Origin: Bin87 sp963692995
Lineage (GTDB): Bacteria > Chloroflexota > Dehalococcoidia > Lucifugimonadales > UBA3495
NCBI GenBank assembly: GCA_963692995.1
Contig: OY843611.1
Location: 1,488,001 to 1,552,000, forward strand
Direction of reading: 5' to 3'
DNA length: 64,000 nucleotides
A program made the translations under genes and the position numbers. This document shows positions 1 to 8,607 of the stretch, piece by piece. The first letter of the stretch is position 1; the number at the start of each line of letters is the position of its first letter. The notes under the pieces were generated by a model, which was given only the letters and a program-made list of their open reading frames with translations, searched no databases and was not told the DNA's origin.

Positions 1-753
1 TCAATCAGCTCGCAATTCCGCCCCAAACCTGAGCCTGGCCAGGAAGTTGACGAAACCCAGTTGGACGCCGAATTCGACAATGCTTACAAGAATTTCTTGA
101 CCCAGGTTAATCTGACCGATGATGCCTTTCGCCGCATCGTCGAGGAGCGATTGCAACAGACGGAACTTTTCGGACGAATGTTGGCGTCCCTGCCTGAAGA
201 GGCCCCGCAGGTTGAGCTGCAAGCTGTGGTGATGGGACTGGAATCTACAGCAGCTCCCGAGGCCGTCCGAGAACGTTTGGCGCTGGGGCAAGATTTCGGA
301 ACGGTGTCGCGCGAAGTCTCCGGTTCCGACGGGTACGTCGGCTGGGTCCCCGAAGGCGCTTTTCCCGACTTAGACCCCTATCTCTTCGGAAAAGCCTGCG
401 AAGCCGACGATGATAGCCCGGATTGTGTCGAAACCAATTCCGGTAGGCGAAAGCCTCCACTTTTGGAACCGGGTGACATTTCACCGCCAATTTACCAGGA
501 CGATTCCATCTTCATCATCCAGGCCATTGGCGATGCCGAAACCCGTGAACTGGAACCCCCCATGCAGTTCCAGATGGCGAGCGCGTTGGTGGATCAGTGG
601 AAAGACGACCAATTGAAACAGGGGTCGGACGAAGGCTGGGTCAAGATCAACTTCGACAGCAACCGTTATGCCTGGGTGACTGACCAAGTGCGTCTGACGC
701 GGCCCCGGGTTACACCACAGCCCCAACAACAGCCCGGCGGTCTGCCGCGATAA
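1..753 (+). CDS. Peptidyl-prolyl cis-trans isomerase, parvulin/SurA type (C-terminal part)
   Basis: The reading frame is open from the first base, so the gene starts upstream and only about 250 C-terminal residues are visible. The stretch reading SGSDGYVGWVPEGAFPDLD, after a helical segment ending in LALGQDFGTVSRE, matches the layout of PpiC-type rotamase domains, where a GG(D/Y)xGW turn precedes the substrate-binding strand. Such enzymes assist folding of exported proteins; the membrane anchor expected at the N terminus lies outside the window. The tail is rich in Pro and Gln (PQPQQQPGG). Family assignment is fairly sure; the exact substrate is unknown. Confidence 0.75.
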   Translation, partial: SISSQFRPKPEPGQEVDETQLDAEFDNAYKNFLTQVNLTDDAFRRIVEERLQQTELFGRMLASLPEEAPQVELQAVVMGLESTAAPEAVRERLALGQDFGTVSREVSGSDGYVGWVPEGAFPDLDPYLFGKACEADDDSPDCVETNSGRRKPPLLEPGDISPPIYQDDSIFIIQAIGDAETRELEPPMQFQMASALVDQWKDDQLKQGSDEGWVKINFDSNRYAWVTDQVRLTRPRVTPQPQQQPGGLPR

Positions 754-754
754 C

Positions 755-790
755 TCGGTTCTGGTAACTACATCGGTTCTGGTAACTACA
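755..790. repeat. Perfect 18-bp tandem duplication upstream of hom
   Basis: Two abutting identical copies of tcggttctggtaactaca (755-772 and 773-790) fill the whole gap between the isomerase stop codon and the hom ATG at 791. There is no Shine-Dalgarno motif in either copy. Confidence 0.95.
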
Positions 791-2104
791 ATGGACGGCA
801 ACTCAGAAGTGAATATCGGCCTTATGGGCCTCGGCACCGTGGGCGGCGGCGTTGCGGCAGCGCTTGCGGACCACACTGACGCCATCCGCCGCAAAACCGG
901 ACGCACCGTGCGCCTCCGCAAAGCCCTCGTGAGAGATACCGCTAAAGCGCGCCACCCGGCTCCCCCTTCGGGCGTCCTGACAACCAACCCGGCAGAGATT
1001 CTCAACGACCCGGAAATCCGGATCGTTGTTGAAATGATGGGCGGAGACTCGCCGGCCGGGAGTTATCTTGAACGCGCGCTGACCGCCGGCAAGCACGTGG
1101 TGACGGCCAACAAAGAGGTTATGTCCCGGCGCGGCCCCGCATTGCAGTGGTTGGCCCAGTCCAAGGGCGTGAACCTCCTTTTTGAGGCGTCTGCCGGCGG
1201 TGGCATTCCCATCGTCGGCTGCTTGATGTCGCAACTTTTGGCCAACGACATCCACTCAATACGATCCATAATTAACGGTACCACCAACTACATTCTGACC
1301 CGGATGGCCCGTAGCCAGACCCCCTTCGCCGATGCGTTGACCGAAGCCCAGAATCGGGGCTATGCCGAGTCCGATCCGACCAACGATATTGACGGGATTG
1401 ACGCCGCGTACAAACTCTCCGTGCTTGGCAGCCTGGCATTCCATCAGCCCATACCACATCATGTAATCCATACCGAAGGCATTAGCCAGCTCGCTCCCGA
1501 AGACTTCCGCTATGCGGCCGAATTGGGGTATGCCATCAAATCCCTAGCCATCGCGGTGGCCGACCCAGGGGGTGGCATACAGGCCCGGGTTCACCCCGCC
1601 TTGGTGCCCGATGACCATTTATTGGCCAAGGTGGACGGTGTGTATAATGCGGTCGAGGTCACTGGCGATTTGTGTGGGCAGATAATCCTCCATGGTCAGG
1701 GCGCCGGCCGGGATGCGACCACCAGCGCGGTCATGGGAGACATCCTGAATATCCTGCGAACCATTGACAATGCGGGCGCGCCCCCGCCCCTGCCCGGCAT
1801 CGGAGACGCCAAGGATCCCACGGGTTCGATACTGCCCATAGACGAACTCTCCAGCGCATATTACCTGCGGCTGACTTGCGCCGACCAGGCCGGCGTGCTC
1901 GCCCAAATCGCCCGCATCTTGGGGGATGGCAATATTTCGATCGCCACCGTAATCCAAAAGGACACCGATCCAGGCAGCGGCACCGCCCAGCTTGTGATCA
2001 CCACCTATCCTTCACGGGAGTCCGATGTGCAAACCGCCCTTGCCGCCGTTGCGGAACTGGGAGTGGTAGTGAGCGTCAACAACTTAATCCGTATCGAACA
2101 GTAA
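791..2104 (+). CDS. hom: Homoserine dehydrogenase
   Basis: Converts aspartate semialdehyde to homoserine with NAD(P)H, the branch step to threonine and methionine. The 437-residue protein has an N-terminal Rossmann fold (GLMGLGTVGGGV near residues 10-21), the NKEV and SAGGGIPI segments of the catalytic domain, the INGTTNYIL motif near 157, and the GYAESDPTNDIDG signature. A C-terminal ACT domain from about residue 355 (LTCADQAGVLAQIARIL) suggests feedback control by threonine. It is followed 13 bases later by thrC, so the two steps of threonine synthesis are probably co-transcribed. The ATG at 791 directly follows an 18-bp tandem duplication and lacks a visible ribosome-binding site. Confidence 0.95.
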   Translation: MDGNSEVNIGLMGLGTVGGGVAAALADHTDAIRRKTGRTVRLRKALVRDTAKARHPAPPSGVLTTNPAEILNDPEIRIVVEMMGGDSPAGSYLERALTAGKHVVTANKEVMSRRGPALQWLAQSKGVNLLFEASAGGGIPIVGCLMSQLLANDIHSIRSIINGTTNYILTRMARSQTPFADALTEAQNRGYAESDPTNDIDGIDAAYKLSVLGSLAFHQPIPHHVIHTEGISQLAPEDFRYAAELGYAIKSLAIAVADPGGGIQARVHPALVPDDHLLAKVDGVYNAVEVTGDLCGQIILHGQGAGRDATTSAVMGDILNILRTIDNAGAPPPLPGIGDAKDPTGSILPIDELSSAYYLRLTCADQAGVLAQIARILGDGNISIATVIQKDTDPGSGTAQLVITTYPSRESDVQTALAAVAELGVVVSVNNLIRIEQ

Positions 2105-2117
2105 CCGGGTGCAGACG

Positions 2118-3185
2118 ATGGGCATCGGCGTTCTACAACAATACCGGGAACTGTTGCCGGTCAACGAGGAAACCCCGCTCTTTTCCATGGGAGAGGGAGA
2201 CACGCCGCTGGTGCGTTCCCGGCAGCTGGGACCGGAGATCGGTTGTCCTCACCTTTTCTTCAAATTGGAAGGCTGCAACCCTACCGGGTCGTTCAAGGAT
2301 CGCGGGATGGTGGTCGCCATCGCGAAAGCCCTTGAGGAGAACAGCGTTGGCGTGATGTGCGCATCCACCGGCAATACCAGCGCTTCAGCCGCCGCCTACG
2401 CAGCGTACTGCAACCTGGCCGCTTGGGTGCTCATCCCCAAAGGAGAAGTCGCCCTTGGCAAACTTGCGCAGGCGATGGCCTACGGCGCGCGTGTTCTGTT
2501 GGTGGACGGGAATTTTGACGCGGCCCTTGCCCTGGTCAGAGAATTCACTGATACTAACCCCATCACTCTGGTCAACTCGCTCAACCCTCATCGCATCGAA
2601 GGGCAGAAGACCGCCGCTTTCGAGATTTCCGACGTCCTGGGCGACGCTCCTGATTACCTTTTCATCCCGGTGGGCAACGCCGGAAACATCACTGCGTATT
2701 GGCGGGGTTTTGTCGAGTATCACCAATCAGGCCGTAACGATACCCTTCCGCGGATGATGGGCTTCCAGGCAGAGGGCGCCGCGCCCATAGTCCGCGGCGA
2801 GCCTGTGCTCTTCCCCCAGACCATCGCCTCGGCCATCCGTATCGGCAACCCGGCCAGTTGGAAGTCCGCCGAACGCGCGCGCGACCAGTCCGGAGGGGCA
2901 ATTGACGCCGTCAGCGACGATGAAATCCTGGAAGCCTACCGGCTGCTGGCCTCCCGGGAAGGTATTTTCGGAGAGCCGGCATCGGCCGCTTCCGTGGCAG
3001 GCTTGCTGAAAATGTCGCGCAGCGGTCTGGACCTGACCGGAAAGCGCGTCGTCTGTATCATTACCGGTACCGGCCTCAAGGATCCGGACATGGCAGTCAG
3101 CAGCGCTCAGGCCGACACCGTAGAAATCCGCCCCAATCTCGAAGCCATCGAGGCGGCAGTTATGGAGTCGCTGCCAACGAGATGA
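2118..3185 (+). CDS. thrC: Threonine synthase
   Basis: PLP-dependent conversion of O-phosphohomoserine to threonine. GSFKDRG places the PLP lysine near residue 60; ASTGNTSASAAAYAA is the phosphate/PLP-binding loop and PVGNAGN follows further on. About 355 residues is the usual length for the short bacterial type (fold type II). The ATG at 2118 is chosen because MGIGVLQQYRELLPV matches the start of the family; a GTG at 2109 is possible. The stop codon overlaps the folE start in an ATGA, suggesting translational coupling of hom-thrC-folE. Confidence 0.93.
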   Translation: MGIGVLQQYRELLPVNEETPLFSMGEGDTPLVRSRQLGPEIGCPHLFFKLEGCNPTGSFKDRGMVVAIAKALEENSVGVMCASTGNTSASAAAYAAYCNLAAWVLIPKGEVALGKLAQAMAYGARVLLVDGNFDAALALVREFTDTNPITLVNSLNPHRIEGQKTAAFEISDVLGDAPDYLFIPVGNAGNITAYWRGFVEYHQSGRNDTLPRMMGFQAEGAAPIVRGEPVLFPQTIASAIRIGNPASWKSAERARDQSGGAIDAVSDDEILEAYRLLASREGIFGEPASAASVAGLLKMSRSGLDLTGKRVVCIITGTGLKDPDMAVSSAQADTVEIRPNLEAIEAAVMESLPTR

Positions 3186-3778
3186 CCGCTACCACGGCCC
3201 CAAAGATGAACCCGGCCGCGCTCGAAGTGGCCATCGGAACCCTGCTCAAGTATGTGGACGAAGACAGCGGGCGCGAAGGGCTTTGGCGGACTCCCGAGCG
3301 GGTGGCGGAGATGTATGCCGAACTCTTCGCGGGTGTCGGGCGCGATGCGGCAGACGAAATTGACGCGATTTTTTCAGAGGGCGTGGCCCAGGATCCGGTA
3401 CTCATCAGCGGTCTCTCATTTTATTCGATGTGCGAACACCATCTGTTGCCCTTCTTCGGCCAGGCCAGCCTCGTGTACATACCGGATCGCCACATCGCCG
3501 GCATTAGCAAAATCGCTCGTGCGCTGGACATCGCCGCGCGCCGTTTGCAGGTGCAAGAACGCTTGACCGCCCAGCTGGCCGACGCCGTTCTGGTCCGTGT
3601 CCAGCCTCTGGCGGTCGCCTGCCGCGTCGAGGCCGAACACCTGTGCATGTCCATGCGGGGCGTACAAAAACCGGGACACAAGGTGGTTACCACCGCGTTT
3701 CGCGGTAAGGCGCTTGGAGAAAACGGGCCTGGGGCGTTGTATTCCGCCAGCGATCTGATCAACTTGTTGGTCAACTGA
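3182..3778 (+). CDS. folE: GTP cyclohydrolase I (type IA)
   Basis: Opens GTP to 7,8-dihydroneopterin triphosphate, the first step of folate/pterin synthesis. The 198-residue protein shows the zinc ligands in SMCEHHLLPFFG (Cys84, His87) and EHLCMSMRGV (Cys155), plus the core GISKIAR and HKVVTTAFRG. The start overlaps the thrC stop by ATGA. No other folate genes are nearby, so its place behind thrC looks like operon convenience rather than pathway grouping. Confidence 0.95.
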   Translation: MTATTAPKMNPAALEVAIGTLLKYVDEDSGREGLWRTPERVAEMYAELFAGVGRDAADEIDAIFSEGVAQDPVLISGLSFYSMCEHHLLPFFGQASLVYIPDRHIAGISKIARALDIAARRLQVQERLTAQLADAVLVRVQPLAVACRVEAEHLCMSMRGVQKPGHKVVTTAFRGKALGENGPGALYSASDLINLLVN

Positions 3779-3799
3779 CGGACCTAATCGAGGCCACTC

Positions 3800-4822
3800 A
3801 TGTCAGCCACCCCTTCTGCTACACCGATTACTTCATTCGACCAGATCCGCCCCCAGTGGCAGGAACTGCTTGGTCGCTCCCTCGTCAACAACCTTTACAT
3901 AACGCCAGCGTGGCAAGAACTGTGGTGGAACTCCTTCCAGGACGGACGCAGTCTGGCCGGATTTTATCTCACCGATGCCGGCGGCGATCTCTTGGCTATC
4001 GCCTCCCTGTCCCGTTCCGGAGATCACTATTCCCTGGTGGGCAACAGCGAAACCTTTGACTACAACGACTTCATCGTTGCTCCAGGTGTGGAAGATACGT
4101 TCTACCCCACTCTACTGGACAGGATTAGCGCCCACGGAGCGCGCCAGTTCGATCTGCATTCGATTAGCGAGGATTCACCGACGCTAACCATCCTCCCCGA
4201 ACTGGCCCGTCGGCGCGGCTACACCGTAGCCGTATCCGAAGAGGATGTTGCTCCTCGCCTCATGCTGCCCCCGACTTGGGATGACTACCTCTCGGGGCTG
4301 ACCAAGAAGGACCGGCACGAATTGCGGCGCAAACTTCGTCGCCTGGAAGGACACGAGAACTGGCGTTGGTATTGCGTGTCCGACCCTGATGAAGCGGCAA
4401 TCCGAGTCGATACGTTTCTCGATCTGATGCGCCGCAGCGATCCGGCAAAAGCGGAGTTTTTATCCCCCGACCGGGAGGCTTTTTTCCGGAACGTTATTGC
4501 TTCTACCGCTGGCGAGGACGTGCTGCGCCTGTTTTTCCTGGAAATGGACGACCAAACTGTCGCCGCGTCCCTCTGCTTGGATTATGACGGGGTCCGGATG
4601 CTGTATAACAGTGGCCACGACCCCGAATATCGTTACTACAGCGTCGGCCTTTTGCTGCATTCCTACTGCCTGCGCGACGCCCTGGAGCGGGGTTGCCGGT
4701 ATTTTGATTTCCTGCGGGGCAACGAACCTTATAAATACCGATTGGGCGGCATCGACCACCATCTCTACAGTATTAGTCTGGGCAATATTGGCTCGATTGC
4801 CAGTCCAAGCGGTATTCCTTGA
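3800..4822 (+). CDS. GNAT acyltransferase of the FemAB/BioF2-like (CelD) family
   Basis: A 340-residue protein with a C-terminal FemAB-like GNAT fold: LTKKDRHELRRKLRRLE near residues 165-180, then RLFFLEMDDQTVAASLCLDYDG and the DYDGVRMLYNSGHDPEYR / GLLLHSYCLRDALERGC / YFDFLRGNEPYKYRLG run that ends this family. Such proteins transfer acyl or aminoacyl groups in polysaccharide or cell-envelope assembly. It shares a TTGA stop/start overlap with the GT4 glycosyltransferase that follows, so the two probably act in one glycan or glycoconjugate pathway. The exact substrate cannot be read from the sequence. Confidence 0.8.
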   Translation: MSATPSATPITSFDQIRPQWQELLGRSLVNNLYITPAWQELWWNSFQDGRSLAGFYLTDAGGDLLAIASLSRSGDHYSLVGNSETFDYNDFIVAPGVEDTFYPTLLDRISAHGARQFDLHSISEDSPTLTILPELARRRGYTVAVSEEDVAPRLMLPPTWDDYLSGLTKKDRHELRRKLRRLEGHENWRWYCVSDPDEAAIRVDTFLDLMRRSDPAKAEFLSPDREAFFRNVIASTAGEDVLRLFFLEMDDQTVAASLCLDYDGVRMLYNSGHDPEYRYYSVGLLLHSYCLRDALERGCRYFDFLRGNEPYKYRLGGIDHHLYSISLGNIGSIASPSGIP

Positions 4823-6057
4823 TATTAGATCACAAACCTCGTGTGGCTTTGATCGCCTATCATGCGTGTCCGCTGGCTTCGCCAGGCCAAGGGAAAGCTG
4901 GTGGCATGAACGTCCACGTCAAGGAGTTGGCCCGATCCCTGGCGCGACGCGGCGTTGCCGTCGACATATTTACCCGCGAGCATGAACATCCTGGAGCGGA
5001 TGCCCTCGGGATCGCTGACGGCGTGGACGTAGTGCATCTTCCGGCCGGTCCTGTTGACGCCCCATTGGCCGATCAGTTTTCGTATCTGCCGGATTTTCTC
5101 GCCGGTATGCAGGATTATCGAGCCGCCCATAACCTCGATTACTCCGCGGTCCATTCCCACTATTGGCTCAGCGGTTGGGCCGGTCGCCGTTTTGCGGCGG
5201 AAATATCGGCGCCTCACCTGGTAACTTTCCACACTCTATCCCTAATCAAGATGCAATCCCGCTCCGGCGAAGATGAACCCTCGGTTCGTCAGGAAATCGA
5301 ATGGGAAATCATCGCCAGCGCCGACCGCGTCATCGCTTTCAGCCCCCATGAACGCGACGCCATGGTACGTCTTTACGATGCCGACGTCAGTCGAATTGAA
5401 CTGGTGCCTTGTGGCGTGGATCTGTCGCGATTCCGTCCGTTGGGACGCGCCGCGGCGCGTCATCAGCTGGGTATCAACGGCCACAAAGTGTTGCTCTTTG
5501 TGGGCCGCATTGAAGCTTTGAAAGGCGTGGGTCTGCTGTTGCATACCACCGCTCATCTTGAAACCGACGCAGAAGTGCAGGTGATCGTAGTTGGTTCCGA
5601 CGGCGATGGGAGCGGCGAGCTGGACCGACTCCGTCGTCTGGCGGACGACCTCGACGTGGGCAAATCCGTCGAATTCGTGGGCAGAGTTCCCCAGGAGCAA
5701 TTAGCCTGGTACTACTCGGCAGCCGACGTGTGCGTAGTACCCTCATTTTACGAGAGCTTCGGGCTGGCCGCCCTGGAGAGCATGGCCTGCGGCACGCCGG
5801 TCGTGGCATCGCGGGTCGGCGGTCTTTCTACCATAGTCGAGCATGGCCGCACCGGATACCTCAAATCCTGGCGCTGCCCGGAAGCCTTTGCGCATTCGCT
5901 GGAGATGATCCTGTCTAACCGAAGCCTCCGGGACAGCATGGGCTTGGCGGCGCGCCGGCGAGCCGAGACGCTCAGTTGGGACCAGGTGGCTGCCCGCCTG
6001 CTTGAACTCTATCTTAGCTTGGCCGCCTTAAAATCCCCAAAGGTGACCGTGCCATGA
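4819..6057 (+). CDS. GT4 glycosyltransferase, MshA/sucrose-phosphate-synthase-like
   Basis: A GT-B glycosyltransferase of 412 residues. The N-terminal domain has GGMNVHVKELARSLARRGV near residue 30, typical of MshA-like enzymes, then VTFHTLSLIK. The C-terminal donor domain has VGRIEALKGVG, VPSFYESFGLAALESMACG (the E-x7-E motif) and TGYL. The only start that fits is TTG 4819, overlapping the FemAB-like stop; the next ATG lies inside a conserved motif. It overlaps the DUF502 gene by ATGA. MshA makes the first mycothiol intermediate and BshA the equivalent for bacillithiol; with a PIG-L deacetylase just downstream a similar role is conceivable, but no ligase gene is seen, so this is only a possibility. 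Confidence 0.8.
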   Translation: MILDHKPRVALIAYHACPLASPGQGKAGGMNVHVKELARSLARRGVAVDIFTREHEHPGADALGIADGVDVVHLPAGPVDAPLADQFSYLPDFLAGMQDYRAAHNLDYSAVHSHYWLSGWAGRRFAAEISAPHLVTFHTLSLIKMQSRSGEDEPSVRQEIEWEIIASADRVIAFSPHERDAMVRLYDADVSRIELVPCGVDLSRFRPLGRAAARHQLGINGHKVLLFVGRIEALKGVGLLLHTTAHLETDAEVQVIVVGSDGDGSGELDRLRRLADDLDVGKSVEFVGRVPQEQLAWYYSAADVCVVPSFYESFGLAALESMACGTPVVASRVGGLSTIVEHGRTGYLKSWRCPEAFAHSLEMILSNRSLRDSMGLAARRRAETLSWDQVAARLLELYLSLAALKSPKVTVP

Positions 6058-6914
6058 TGCGGGGAACCTTTAATCGTCAGGCTTCCGACGAAACCGGATT
6101 ACCTCACCCAGAGGGTTCCCGCCGTCGTAAGCGCCGCGTGCGGCGAATGCCCTTCACCGTTATGCGACACCTGGAGCGCCGGCTGATGGCCGGTGTCCTG
6201 GTGTTCCTCCCGATCTTCGTCACCTACTTTATTTTTGCTTTTTTCTATGACTTCATAGCCTCTCTTCTTGACCCCGTCATAAACTGGCTCAGCATTCCCC
6301 ACCGCGAAGGTTTCGACTGGTCCGATGTCCTGGAAATCGCGGTGATCCTGGTGGTTGTGTACATCGCAGGAGTGCTCATCGGGTGGGCCGTGCCCAAACT
6401 TCTCATCAACTGGGTACACGACCAGATCGGACGCATTCCCGTCATCGGACCGGTGTACAACACTACCCGCGTCGGGATAGACTTCCTGTCCGACACCCAA
6501 CAGCAACAATTCCGCGGTGTCGTGTTGCTGGAATTTCCCCGCCTCGGCGTCCTGTCCGTCGGCCTGATAACTTCCAACCTGGGCAAGCTGGACGGCATCG
6601 AGGATTACCTCTCCATCTATGTGCCCACGACGCCGGTTCCATCCTCCGGCTATCTGTGTATAGCGCCGTACAGCCAGGTAACGCCGACGGACATATCCGT
6701 TGACGAGGCAATGAGGATGATCATATCCGGGGGCATTCTGGCCGGAGACGTCTTTACTGCCCGCGTCCTCAACATCTCCAACAAAGGGGATACACTCCAA
6801 AACCTCCACTGGCTTTGGGGCAGTTATCCCGCCACCGCCGCTGCTGTCACGACGCCCATATCGCCGACGCGCGATCCGGAACTGATACCCGTCGTTGCTG
6901 AAATCCAGGACTGA
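6054..6914 (+). CDS. DUF502 membrane protein
   Basis: A 286-residue protein with a basic N-terminal tail (RRRKRRVRR), then two transmembrane helices near residues 45-72 and 92-112, then a soluble domain carrying the DUF502 hallmarks GRIPVIGPVYNTTRV, PVPSSGYLCIAP and SVDEAMRMIISGG. The family's function is unknown; plant homologues are called LIKE COV. It overlaps the glycosyltransferase by ATGA, so it may be part of the same envelope-related operon. Confidence 0.88.
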   Translation: MMRGTFNRQASDETGLPHPEGSRRRKRRVRRMPFTVMRHLERRLMAGVLVFLPIFVTYFIFAFFYDFIASLLDPVINWLSIPHREGFDWSDVLEIAVILVVVYIAGVLIGWAVPKLLINWVHDQIGRIPVIGPVYNTTRVGIDFLSDTQQQQFRGVVLLEFPRLGVLSVGLITSNLGKLDGIEDYLSIYVPTTPVPSSGYLCIAPYSQVTPTDISVDEAMRMIISGGILAGDVFTARVLNISNKGDTLQNLHWLWGSYPATAAAVTTPISPTRDPELIPVVAEIQD

Positions 6915-6980
6915 GCATACGCATAACCGTCGTTGGCGCCAACCGTCCTTTTCGCCAAATAACCCGGAGGAACCACAGCT

Positions 6981-7712
6981 ATGGATTTCACCCCAGAGCG
7001 CGTCCTGGTCATAACGCCCCATCCCGACGATGCCGAAGCCTGGGCCGGCGGCACCATCTCCCGGTGGGCGCGCGCCGGCGCGGAAGTGCATTGCGTACTC
7101 TGCACCGACGGCAGCAAAGGCTCCGACGATCCCGAAGTTGACCCCGCCGAGCTTGCCGCGGCTCGCTGTCGTGAGCAGCTGGCCGCCGCCGAAATCCTGG
7201 GCGTTGCTAATGTCGTGATGTTGGGGAGACCCGACGGGGAGTTGGAGGACACCACCGATTTTCGGAAGGACCTGGTGCGCCAGATCCGTGTTATTAAGCC
7301 CGAAGTGGTTTTGACTTCCGAACCTTATCGGCGCAATATGCAGTGGCATCGCGATCATCGAATCGCCGGCCAGGTGGCCCTGGACGCCGTTTTCCCTTAC
7401 GCGCGCGACCACCTCCATTTTGGCGACCTCTTCGCCAATGAGGGCATCGAACCGCATAAGACGGCCAACATCATGTTCTGGGGTTCCGAGAACCCCAACG
7501 CCTTTGTGGACATCGCCGACGATTTTGACACCAAGCTGGACGCGCTAATGGCCCACGCCAGCCAAGCCCGACGTCGAACTCGCGAGGTCATGCAAGCGTT
7601 CCTGCGCTCCCGCGCCCAAGAAGCGGCTCAGGCCGCCAGCGCGCACCCCGTCGAGCCCGTCTCGGGACTTGCCCTTGCCGAAGCCTTTCGTCGTGTCACG
7701 TTCCGGACTTGA
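6981..7712 (+). CDS. PIG-L family N-acetylglucosaminyl (LmbE-like) deacetylase
   Basis: Zinc-dependent deacetylase of 243 residues. The PHPDDAEAWAGGT motif gives metal and catalytic residues His14, Asp16 and Asp17, and MQWHRDHRIAG supplies the third ligand. GGAGGAA lies 8 bases before the ATG. Relatives remove N-acetyl groups from GlcNAc conjugates, as in MshB (mycothiol) and BshB (bacillithiol). Lying 67 bases after the FemAB-GT4-DUF502 run, it could act on the GT4 product. Confidence 0.88.
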   Translation: MDFTPERVLVITPHPDDAEAWAGGTISRWARAGAEVHCVLCTDGSKGSDDPEVDPAELAAARCREQLAAAEILGVANVVMLGRPDGELEDTTDFRKDLVRQIRVIKPEVVLTSEPYRRNMQWHRDHRIAGQVALDAVFPYARDHLHFGDLFANEGIEPHKTANIMFWGSENPNAFVDIADDFDTKLDALMAHASQARRRTREVMQAFLRSRAQEAAQAASAHPVEPVSGLALAEAFRRVTFRT

Positions 7713-7760
7713 CCTCCGATAGACTTTTGCTCGCTGTCGGAGCGCGTTCCGGTTTCGTGC

Positions 7761-8597
7761 TCAGTCGGTCGAAATCAGCGTGTACGTGGCTTCCCGCTCG
7801 CTAACCCGGTTTTCCTGGCTTAGCTTTGCCAGATGGGTACTAACGTTGCGGCCCGCCGCCGCTCGAAGAGATTTTTGCAGATTACGCGGATAAACCGCCG
7901 TAACAATCTCATCCACCGTGGCAGCTCCCTCAGCCAACGCCGATAGCACCTGGCTCTCTCGGTCTTGCCGGTGCGCGATTTGTTGTTGGATGCGGCGTTC
8001 CCCGCGCAAAATGGTATTGCCGTGTCCTGGACACACTACCAGCGGCTTGGTGTTCGCCATTAGACCCAGGGAGGTCATATATTGTTTGAGGTCGCGCACG
8101 CTGGATGAAGAGTTGCCCAAGAGGTTATCGCCACTGAATAGCACCCGGTCGGGGCTCAAAAAGTAGCACACGTGGTCTTCCTCATGCCCTGGCGTGAACA
8201 GCGGCCGGAGGGTGGCTCCGCCCCCGGTGTCCACCGTTTCCCGGGGGCCCAATGCCTTGACCGAATCTCCTCCCAGGATGTGCTGTAGCCGGGGCGCCAG
8301 TTTCGGGTGGCAACGCACCGGACAGTCATAGGCTTCCTGGAGCCGGTCCAGGCCGCCGATATGGTCGCCGTGGCCATGGGTGATCAGGATAGCGTCGATC
8401 CGGGGACGGCCCAGTTCGCCCCAGTAGTCCAGGATCTGCTTGGTCCAGAAGCGGTAAGGTTCCCCTGAATCCACCATTGCCATGCTTTCGTCGGGATCCC
8501 CGACGAAGTAGATCTGGGTGCCGCCGGGGTGCATCGCCCCGTAGCCGTTGGGGTCTTCCTGGATATGGGTGCTGTATACGTGATCGCTAATTTGCAT
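7761..8597 (-). CDS. MBL-fold metallo-hydrolase with C-terminal winged helix (LACTB2-like)
   Basis: The 278-residue protein has the metallo-beta-lactamase motif THGHGDHIGG, then TPGHEEDH, SGDNLLG and CPGHG, all zinc-binding elements. The C-terminal part (VDEIVTAVYP ... NVSTHLAKLSQENRV) is the LACTB2-type winged-helix extension. Enzymes of this kind are hydrolases or RNases of varied specificity. The start ATG at 8597 gives MQISDHVY with AAGG just upstream; an in-frame start further upstream would overlap trxB. It lies 10 bases behind trxB, so the two are probably one transcript. Confidence 0.85.
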   Translation of the reverse strand: MQISDHVYSTHIQEDPNGYGAMHPGGTQIYFVGDPDESMAMVDSGEPYRFWTKQILDYWGELGRPRIDAILITHGHGDHIGGLDRLQEAYDCPVRCHPKLAPRLQHILGGDSVKALGPRETVDTGGGATLRPLFTPGHEEDHVCYFLSPDRVLFSGDNLLGNSSSSVRDLKQYMTSLGLMANTKPLVVCPGHGNTILRGERRIQQQIAHRQDRESQVLSALAEGAATVDEIVTAVYPRNLQKSLRAAAGRNVSTHLAKLSQENRVSEREATYTLISTD

Positions 8598-8607
8598 CGG
8601 CCTTGCC

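Noticed and set aside
6099..7457. A 452-codon minus-strand frame opposite DUF502 and PIG-L
   Set aside because: It covers two genes with clear motifs and itself has a Gly/His-rich shadow composition.
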